A stretch of DNA of 64,000 bases from positions 8,010 to 72,009 of the forward strand of contig CAYFYB010000005.1 of the NCBI GenBank assembly GCA_964347345.1, written 5' to 3'. Every line of letters begins with the position of its first letter. Within the stretch, counting starts at the first letter, position 1. The notes under the pieces were generated by a model. It saw only the letters and a program-made list of their open reading frames with translations. It searched no databases and was not told the DNA's origin. Made by a program: the position numbers and the translations under genes. Of the stretch, positions 58,845 through 64,000 are shown piece after piece. This stretch comes from JAJISG01 sp964347345. GTDB taxonomy: Archaea; Thermoplasmatota; Thermoplasmata; RBG-16-68-12; JAJISG01.

Positions 58845-59858
58845 ATGCCCGAGTTGCGAAAAGACTACGTCACGGACACCTGGGTCGTGTTCTCGGCACT
58901 GAGGTCCGAGAGGCCAATTGAAGTCAAGAGGGACGTATCTCCGCCGAGCTCCACCACCCCCTGCCCCTTCTGCCTCGGCAACGAGCACATGACCCCTCCA
59001 GAGATTCTGGCCTACAGATCGGACGGGAAGGCGAACAGCCCCGGTTGGTGGGTCCGCTGCATCCCTAACAAGTATCCTGCCCTGACCATCGAGGGAGAGG
59101 TGAAGAGGACCGTCAACCAGATCTTCCACACGGTCAGCGGGGTGGGAGCTCACGAGATCATCATAGAGACACCGGACCACAAGGGCCACATCGCCTCCCT
59201 CGACGAGAAGCAGATCTACGAATTCGTCTGCGCCTATCGAGACCGCTACGTGGACCTCACCAAGGATTCCAGGTTCAAGTACATCCTGATCTTCAAGAAC
59301 CACGGTGCTGAGGCCGGCGCATCCATGTTACATCCCCACAGCCAGCTTATCGCCACACCGATCATACCCCGCCGCATCATGGACGAGCTTAGGGCCTCTA
59401 GGGACTTTTACGACCAGACTGGAGGCTCCTGCCTCTACGATGAGATACTGAAGGAAGAGAGAGAGGCATCGGTAAGGCTGGTCACCGAGAACGAGTTCTT
59501 CGTGGCCATCTGTCCCTACGCGTCCAGGTATCCCTTCGAGATTTGGATACTGCCTAAGGAGCACGAGGTCCACTTCGAGGACATGAGCTACGATGAAAGG
59601 CGTGCCTTGGCCCGGATGCTAAAGGATACCTTCACTCGGCTGGAAAGTCTCATGAACGATCCGCCCTTCAACTACTACATCCACACAGCGCCCTGTGACA
59701 GAAGGGACCACAGGTACTACCACTGGCACATCGAGATAACCCCCAGACTGTCGAGTACGGCCGGGTTCGAGCGGGGAACCGGCTTCTACATCAATTCCGT
59801 GCCCCCGGAGGACGCCGCCAGGCTTCTCAGGCAGGCTGGCCAGGGACCTCGTGGATGA
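58845..59858 (+). CDS. galT: Galactose-1-phosphate uridylyltransferase-type enzyme
   Basis: A 337-residue HIT-superfamily GalT. It has the zinc-binding CPFC near 41-44, KYILIFKNHGAEAGASMLHP and the active-site HPHSQ (about 163-167) with the nucleotidylated second His. Late HYHWHIEITPRL provides further zinc/structural histidines. It exchanges UMP between UDP-glucose and galactose-1-phosphate. Some archaeal relatives act on ADP-sugars, which would fit the adjacent glycogen genes. The ATG at 58845 is supported by the TATA box; the longer upstream frame overlaps the Nudix gene. Its 3' end overlaps convergent glgA by 32 nt. Confidence 0.92.
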   Translation: MPELRKDYVTDTWVVFSALRSERPIEVKRDVSPPSSTTPCPFCLGNEHMTPPEILAYRSDGKANSPGWWVRCIPNKYPALTIEGEVKRTVNQIFHTVSGVGAHEIIIETPDHKGHIASLDEKQIYEFVCAYRDRYVDLTKDSRFKYILIFKNHGAEAGASMLHPHSQLIATPIIPRRIMDELRASRDFYDQTGGSCLYDEILKEEREASVRLVTENEFFVAICPYASRYPFEIWILPKEHEVHFEDMSYDERRALARMLKDTFTRLESLMNDPPFNYYIHTAPCDRRDHRYYHWHIEITPRLSSTAGFERGTGFYINSVPPEDAARLLRQAGQGPRG

Positions 59859-61257
59859 GACTCCCGTATATCTCTTCGTATGTCCGTGCAGACCTTTCCC
59901 AAGAGAAATCCTGATTGAATCCGTTCGCCTGCAAGCGTCTCCAGGCCGGGCCTCTCTTGTGGACCTCCAAAGCCCTGTCGATGGCCTCCAGCAAGGCCTC
60001 GGGAACAGGCTTATCGAAGGTGAACCCCGTCGCCTTCCCGGGATCCACGGAGTAGTCCTGGACGGTGTCAGCCAAGCCTCCCGTCTTCCTGACGATGGGT
60101 ATGGTCCCATACCTCATGCTGATGATTTGCCCCAGGCCGCAAGGCTCGAAGCGAGAGGGCATCAGGAACATGTCCGCCCCTGCGTATACGCGATGGGCGA
60201 GAGCCTCGTCGTGCCCCAAGTGGACCACGAGGTTCGGGTTCCTACCGATCAAAGAACTCAGGGCCTCTTCCGTGGCCTCCTTGCCTGCTCCCAGAATGAC
60301 CACCTGGACCTTCCGGGACAGAATCTCTGCAAGGGCTTGGAGAAGGACGTCCACGCCCTTCTGCTCCACCAGGCGGCCTATGAAGGCCATCACGGGCATC
60401 CTGGACCTCGGAAGACCCAGTTCCCGCTGCAGGGCTCGCTTGTTGGCCTCCTTACCCCGAAGATCCGAGGGCTCATACCGACTATAGAGAAAGGCATCCG
60501 TTCGCGGGTCCCAGACCTCGAGGTCGATTCCGTTCAGAACGCCATAGAGGCTATCCCTTCTCTTCCGGAGGACATCGTGGAGGCCAGACCCGTACTCGGG
60601 CGTCTGAATCTCCCGAGCATAGGTCTCGCTGACGGTGTTGATGGCGTCGGAGAGCGTAATGCCAGCCTTCAGGATGTTCACCTTGTCGTGATGGAGCAGA
60701 GACTTCTTCGACAGCTCTTCCGGAAGGTCCAGGTAATCGAGGAGTTCCCGCGGGAACTGGCCCTGGTGGTGCATGTTGTGGATGGTGAGAAGCGTTCCTG
60801 TCCTTGAGAAATGCTTATCCTGGCTGTAGTGGGCCCTTAGGTAGGCAGGGATGAGGGCGGTGTGCCAGTCATTGCAGTGGATGATGTCCGGACGGAAGTC
60901 CACGTATCTGCATGCCTCAAGGACAGCTCGGGAGAAGAAGGCGAACCTCTTCCCGTCGTCCTCATAGCCATAGACGGCTCCCCGATCGAAGAAGCCGAGG
61001 TGATCCACCATGAGAACTGGGACGCTGTGGGAGAGATTGCCCTCCTTGAGGGCTGCCACCTCCTTCCGATCTCCCATGGGGACGTTGAAGGGCCCCAGGT
61101 CCACCCTCCAGCGGTCCATGCCTCGGTGACGGGGCATGACGACATTGACCTCGTGACCCAGCCTGGCCAGGGCCTTCGGCAGGGAGCCTGCCACGTCCCC
61201 CAGGCCGCCCACCTTTGCGAAGGGGTACGCCTCGATGGAAGTGAAGAGGATTCTCAT
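59827..61257 (-). CDS. glgA: Glycogen synthase, GT5 family
   Basis: A 476-residue glycosyltransferase. It starts MRILFTSIEAYPFAKVGGLG, where the KVGGLGD motif binds the ADP/UDP-glucose donor. The N-terminal domain ends near FRPDIIHCNDWHTALIPAYL. The C-terminal Rossmann domain has GRLVEQKGVDVLLQAL and the catalytic-site SRFEPCGLGQIISMRYG with E-x7-type Glu intact. It extends alpha-1,4-glucan. It uses its own promoter (TATA-like GGTTAAGTG about 35 nt upstream on this strand). It converges on galT. Confidence 0.93.
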   Translation of the reverse strand: MRILFTSIEAYPFAKVGGLGDVAGSLPKALARLGHEVNVVMPRHRGMDRWRVDLGPFNVPMGDRKEVAALKEGNLSHSVPVLMVDHLGFFDRGAVYGYEDDGKRFAFFSRAVLEACRYVDFRPDIIHCNDWHTALIPAYLRAHYSQDKHFSRTGTLLTIHNMHHQGQFPRELLDYLDLPEELSKKSLLHHDKVNILKAGITLSDAINTVSETYAREIQTPEYGSGLHDVLRKRRDSLYGVLNGIDLEVWDPRTDAFLYSRYEPSDLRGKEANKRALQRELGLPRSRMPVMAFIGRLVEQKGVDVLLQALAEILSRKVQVVILGAGKEATEEALSSLIGRNPNLVVHLGHDEALAHRVYAGADMFLMPSRFEPCGLGQIISMRYGTIPIVRKTGGLADTVQDYSVDPGKATGFTFDKPVPEALLEAIDRALEVHKRGPAWRRLQANGFNQDFSWERSARTYEEIYGSLIHEVPGQPA

Positions 61258-61330
61258 CTAATTCAAGACCCGTTAGATGGCGAGTCCACTTAACCCTGAG
61301 GGTGACCCCGGATGGGGCTGAAGCATGCCT

Positions 61331-62755
61331 TCACTCAGCCCATCTCTCGGAAAAAAGGGAAGCACCTGAGATTGTGTCCCCCAGACCCACCGTATGCTTT
61401 GGGTCGTCCACGACCTTGGTGGGCACCGCCACCAGGTTTTCCTCCGGGCACCAGCCTTCCTGCAGGAAAGCGGTAGAGTCATGCCCTTCCAGCTTCAGGA
61501 GTTCGGAAAGCCGCTCCAGCTCCTCCAGGCCTCTCGAGGAAATGGGCACTTCGAGGGCCCTAGACAGGTCTTCCGATAGGGGAGGGCGGCCCAACTTCGC
61601 CCGGGCAACGCCTATCAGGGCTGCGAAGATCAGGCTGTTTCGTACAATCTCTGGGGGGTTCGGGCTCAGGGCCAGGTAGTATCCCAGGGTGTGCATGTTC
61701 ACCCGCTTCACCCCTAGGGCCCTGACCAGGTGCATCGCCTCCAGCTGGTGCACGGAATTCCTACGGACCTCCTGCCACTGCGGAAGCCCCATGAGAAAGG
61801 CCAGGTCGGCCAGCTCCGTCTCGTTGACGCCCACGCTGTCCACCAGGGGCATTATGTCGTCCAGAATCGCCTCTCTCTTCCTCAGGTCTGGCACTGAGGT
61901 GACCTCTAGGTGGATGGTCAGGGAGGGGTTGGAGGCCTTGGCTGTCCTGATGTGCTGCCGAACCCTCTGAAAGCTCTCCTCGAAGTCCTCTCCCATGTGG
62001 TTAAGGCCTGCGATGAAGAATGCGTCGCACTGCTTGCTGACGGTGGGAAGAGCCTCCTCCCACTCCTTATGGAAGAGGATTCTCGTCGTGGGCGCGGCGA
62101 TAAACCTGTTGGCCCTGGGCGCCGGGTTCCCTCCGAATGAGAGGCCCGACGGGTATTCTAGGATGTAGTGGACCTCGGGGAAGCAGTCCCAGTAGAACTC
62201 CTCCGCCTTCATGTACTCCACTGTTTCCCCTCGTTGGAGAGGGACCAGGGCCTCGCTTCCCTCGTAAAGGGATGCCAGCCTCCGGTCAAATCTGTCAGGA
62301 TGCACCAAGACCCTTGTGGCCCCGAAATCAGAGAGGAGGCGGGCGATGATGGCAACCTGCCCGCCCAGGTGCTCTCTGTAACCCCCGATCTCCTCGAGAA
62401 ACCGGATGACCCGCGGGGAGCAGATTACCTCAAGGGCCAGGCCGTTGGAGATGGAGTAGGAAAGGCCCTCGCCAAGGTCTTCCAGGTCCTTGGCGGCCTT
62501 CCCGTAGATCGGGGGTACCACCTCAGGCCTCTTCAGTCGACCCAGCAAGTCCTCGCTAATCGTCCTGACCTTGTCGACCACAGAGTTGTAGGCAAGGAGG
62601 GCTCTAACCCCCTGCAATGGATTGCCTTTCGAAACGCTCCCGTAGAGTTCGTCCCAGCGCGCCCTGATGGCATTCCTCAAGGAAACCGACCAACTACCTG
62701 GTGGAGCTTTGAACAGGAGGAAATCCCTTAACGTTTTCCTAAGGCTCGAGCGCAA
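61331..62755 (-). CDS. ADP-dependent sugar kinase (glucokinase/phosphofructokinase family)
   Basis: A 474-residue ribokinase-fold kinase of the archaeal ADP-dependent group, which uses ADP rather than ATP in modified glycolysis. It has GGNPAPRANRFIAAPTTRIL, FIAGLNHMG, the SVGVNETELADLAFLMG segment and the catalytic-base motif VGLGDTISGASLF near the C-terminus. Whether it phosphorylates glucose, fructose-6-phosphate or both cannot be read from the sequence. The start is a TTG at 62755 that overlaps the membrane-protein gene by 17 nt; a later TTG at 62680 is possible. It sits between two glycogen-synthase-type genes. Confidence 0.88.
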   Translation of the reverse strand: MRSSLRKTLRDFLLFKAPPGSWSVSLRNAIRARWDELYGSVSKGNPLQGVRALLAYNSVVDKVRTISEDLLGRLKRPEVVPPIYGKAAKDLEDLGEGLSYSISNGLALEVICSPRVIRFLEEIGGYREHLGGQVAIIARLLSDFGATRVLVHPDRFDRRLASLYEGSEALVPLQRGETVEYMKAEEFYWDCFPEVHYILEYPSGLSFGGNPAPRANRFIAAPTTRILFHKEWEEALPTVSKQCDAFFIAGLNHMGEDFEESFQRVRQHIRTAKASNPSLTIHLEVTSVPDLRKREAILDDIMPLVDSVGVNETELADLAFLMGLPQWQEVRRNSVHQLEAMHLVRALGVKRVNMHTLGYYLALSPNPPEIVRNSLIFAALIGVARAKLGRPPLSEDLSRALEVPISSRGLEELERLSELLKLEGHDSTAFLQEGWCPEENLVAVPTKVVDDPKHTVGLGDTISGASLFSERWAE

Positions 62756-63071
62756 GCTCTGCCCTTCTGGCCCTCCGCAGGTCCCAGAAGATGGCGAAGG
62801 CTATCCCGGGGACCAGGATCGGGAGCATATCGATCACCGCTGAGAGCCGGAAGGGGCCCAAGATGAGAATGGCTGAGAGGAGAAGGACGTAGGACAGCCA
62901 TCCGAAGGCCCTCGCCCGCACCTCACGCAGTCCAAGCCTGAGGAGAGCCTCGGGGACGAGGAAGAGGGGGATGAAGAGTGATGCAAACCAGGCCAGGGCG
63001 ATAATGAGATGAGGAAAAAGGTCCTCCAGCATCTGTCCAGCTGAACGCCTTGTTCGGATAAAAGCGTTCAT
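62739..63071 (-). CDS. Small membrane protein
   Basis: A 110-residue protein with three to four hydrophobic helices (about 19-43, 55-72 and 78-95), a basic N-terminus MNAFIRTRRS and a charged C-terminus RRARRAELALEP. No family is recognised. A TATA-like CCTTAAACG about 30 nt upstream on the minus strand supports transcription. It overlaps the downstream ADP-kinase gene by 17 nt and is probably co-transcribed with it. Confidence 0.6.
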   Translation of the reverse strand: MNAFIRTRRSAGQMLEDLFPHLIIALAWFASLFIPLFLVPEALLRLGLREVRARAFGWLSYVLLLSAILILGPFRLSAVIDMLPILVPGIAFAIFWDLRRARRAELALEP

Positions 63072-63093
63072 GCAGGGGGCAGGCCTGCCTCGG

Positions 63094-63110
63094 CATACGT
63101 TTAAGGTCTG
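63094..63110. promoter_or_regulatory. Shared TATA region of the small membrane protein and GT4 genes
   Basis: CATACGTTTAAGGTCTGG contains TTTAAGG on the plus strand, about 20 nt before the GT4 start, and CCTTAAACG on the minus strand, about 30 nt before 63071. As at 9362-9376, one AT-rich core may serve both divergent genes. Confidence 0.5.
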
Positions 63111-63122
63111 GCCTCATGATGG

Positions 63123-64000
63123 GTGAACGTGAAGGTCTCCCTCTTCACCTACGAGTTCCCGCCCAGGATATATGGTGGGGCTGGAGTGCACGCCCTTCAC
63201 ATGGTGAAGCACCTTCGTGACCTCGTGGACTTGGAGGTGAGGACCCTACACCCCGCGGAGGACGTAGAGGGAGTTCGAGTGCGTCGCTACTACCCCTCTC
63301 TGCCCAGGGGGCCCGAGAACCCTGAGGGTAAGGCCCTCGAAGTGCTCTCCCTCAACGTCAACATGCTCTCAGACCCCGTCCACGCGGACGTGGTCCACAC
63401 CCACACTTGGTACATGAGCTTCGCGGGTTTCCTGGCGAAGGAGCTCTACGATTGCAGGCTGGTCGCTACGGTCCACTCCTTGGAGCCCCTCAGGCCCTGG
63501 AAGAAGGAGCAACTTGGTAGAGGCTACAATCTGAGTTCCTGGGTAGAGGGAACAAGTCTGAAGGCCTGCGACGCCGTCGTCGCTGTTTCTAAGGAGATGG
63601 CTGCCGACCTTCAGCGTCAGTACGCCATCCCCGCTGAAAGGATCCATGTCATCGGGAACGGGGTTGATGCCTCGGCCTTCCGAAGGAGGGAGGACCCCAC
63701 CCTCTTGGACAGGTTGGGTGTCCGGTTGCCATATCTCCTCTTCCTTGGTCGGCTGAGCAAGCAGAAAGGCGTCTTCGACCTGCTGGAGGCGTTCAAGGGC
63801 CTGGACTCGGAGGTCAATCTCGTCCTCGTAACGGGGGCGGCGGACACGGAGGAGCTGGTTGAGGAGCTGGCGAGAGCCGTGAAAGGCATGCGGAGGGTTC
63901 ATTGGATCAACAGATTACTGACTCATGAGGAGACGGTGGCCCTCTACTCATCCTGCGAGGTTTTTGTATGCGGGTCTGGCTACGGACCATGCGGCATCAT
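63123..64000 (+). CDS. GT4 glycogen-synthase-like glycosyltransferase (truncated by window end)
   Basis: The visible 292 codons from GTG 63123 (or GTG 63129) encode a GT4 glycosyltransferase of the actinobacterial GlgA/GlgM branch (TIGR02149-like). It shows SLFTYEFPPRIYGGAGVHAL, the VVHTHTWYMSFAGFLAKELY stretch, then VHSLEPLRPWKKEQLGRGYN, VIGNGVDASAF and LGRLSKQKGVFDLLEAF. Bacterial relatives make glycogen or maltose-1-phosphate from ADP-glucose. The last visible motif reads GSGYGPCGI, where the family normally has YEPxGI; the first Glu of E-x7-E is Gly here. No stop codon occurs before 64000. Confidence 0.85.
   Translation, partial: MNVKVSLFTYEFPPRIYGGAGVHALHMVKHLRDLVDLEVRTLHPAEDVEGVRVRRYYPSLPRGPENPEGKALEVLSLNVNMLSDPVHADVVHTHTWYMSFAGFLAKELYDCRLVATVHSLEPLRPWKKEQLGRGYNLSSWVEGTSLKACDAVVAVSKEMAADLQRQYAIPAERIHVIGNGVDASAFRRREDPTLLDRLGVRLPYLLFLGRLSKQKGVFDLLEAFKGLDSEVNLVLVTGAADTEELVEELARAVKGMRRVHWINRLLTHEETVALYSSCEVFVCGSGYGPCGI

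Noticed and set aside
1..64000. CRISPR arrays, insertion sequences, integrases, rRNA genes
   Set aside because: No regularly spaced repeats, transposase or integrase motifs, terminal inverted repeats or rRNA sequence were seen. The window looks like ordinary core chromosome.

Overview
The window is archaeal chromosome of fairly high GC, most likely from a Thermoplasmatota-type euryarchaeon. The evidence is the mre11-rad50-nurA-herA operon, Orc1/Cdc6, Lhr helicase, fibrillarin, Nep1, PurP, GMP synthetase split into two genes, deoxyhypusine synthase, UPF0147, DUF131 and DUF835 proteins, an ADP-dependent sugar kinase, TATA boxes often about 25 nt before the start codon (short or absent leaders), and a tRNA without encoded CCA. 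The phylum is an inference; no rRNA is present to place it.

Layout. 1-7.5 kb: end of an HxlR regulator, a FIST sensor, an effector-binding protein, a 1509-residue surface protein and a small zincin. 7.5-11.6 kb: Lrp regulator, UbiA prenyltransferase, PAS and HTH_10 proteins around a shared promoter, DUF429, Nudix. 11.7-20.1 kb: Lhr helicase, a SAP/coiled-coil/zinc-ribbon protein, SDR, then ahcY-HAD-pfkB. 20.3-23.5 kb: stand-alone Lrp sensor domain, small membrane and GOLD-like proteins, purE and the two guaA subunits. 23.5-29.2 kb (minus strand): carA-carB-DUF131-serA. 29.3-36.9 kb: Mut7-C RNase, pyrimidine reductase, PAC2 protein, rtcA, terC with a structured leader, alcohol dehydrogenase, a repeat-containing secreted protein. 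37.0-44.0 kb: tRNA-Gly(CCC), UPF0147, Lrp sensor domain, zinc-ribbon membrane protein, nep1, purP, panE, a RecA-like protein without a P-loop, and others. 44.1-50.2 kb: DNA end-resection operon. 50.3-57.2 kb: fibrillarin, uS15, RecJ/GAN-like nuclease, OB-fold and DUF835 proteins, Orc1/Cdc6, and a second SAP/coiled-coil/zinc-ribbon paralogue. 57.3-64 kb: deoxyhypusine synthase, Nudix, galT, GT5 glycogen synthase, ADP-dependent sugar kinase, and a truncated GT4 glycogen-synthase-like gene.

Main discovery. The carB reading frame is interrupted by exactly 29 nt (28034-28062, minus strand) inside the near-universal GQA-x-EFDYSG motif. Removing these 29 nt restores a 1074-residue carbamoyl-phosphate synthetase large subunit, essentially the size of E. 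coli CarB. The insert and its edges fold into a 9-bp stem with a GATA loop, a 3-nt bulge, a 4-bp helix and a second 3-nt bulge. Cutting after the second nucleotide of each bulge, as the archaeal tRNA-splicing endonuclease does, joins the exons precisely in frame. I read this as a bulge-helix-bulge intron in a protein-coding pre-mRNA; such introns are known from very few genes, classically cbf5 in Crenarchaeota. Other notable points are a Rad50 with no zinc-hook cysteines, a promoter element shared by mre11 and a small conserved gene, a structured terC leader, and a surface receptor-like protein with a possible roadblock-type cytoplasmic domain.
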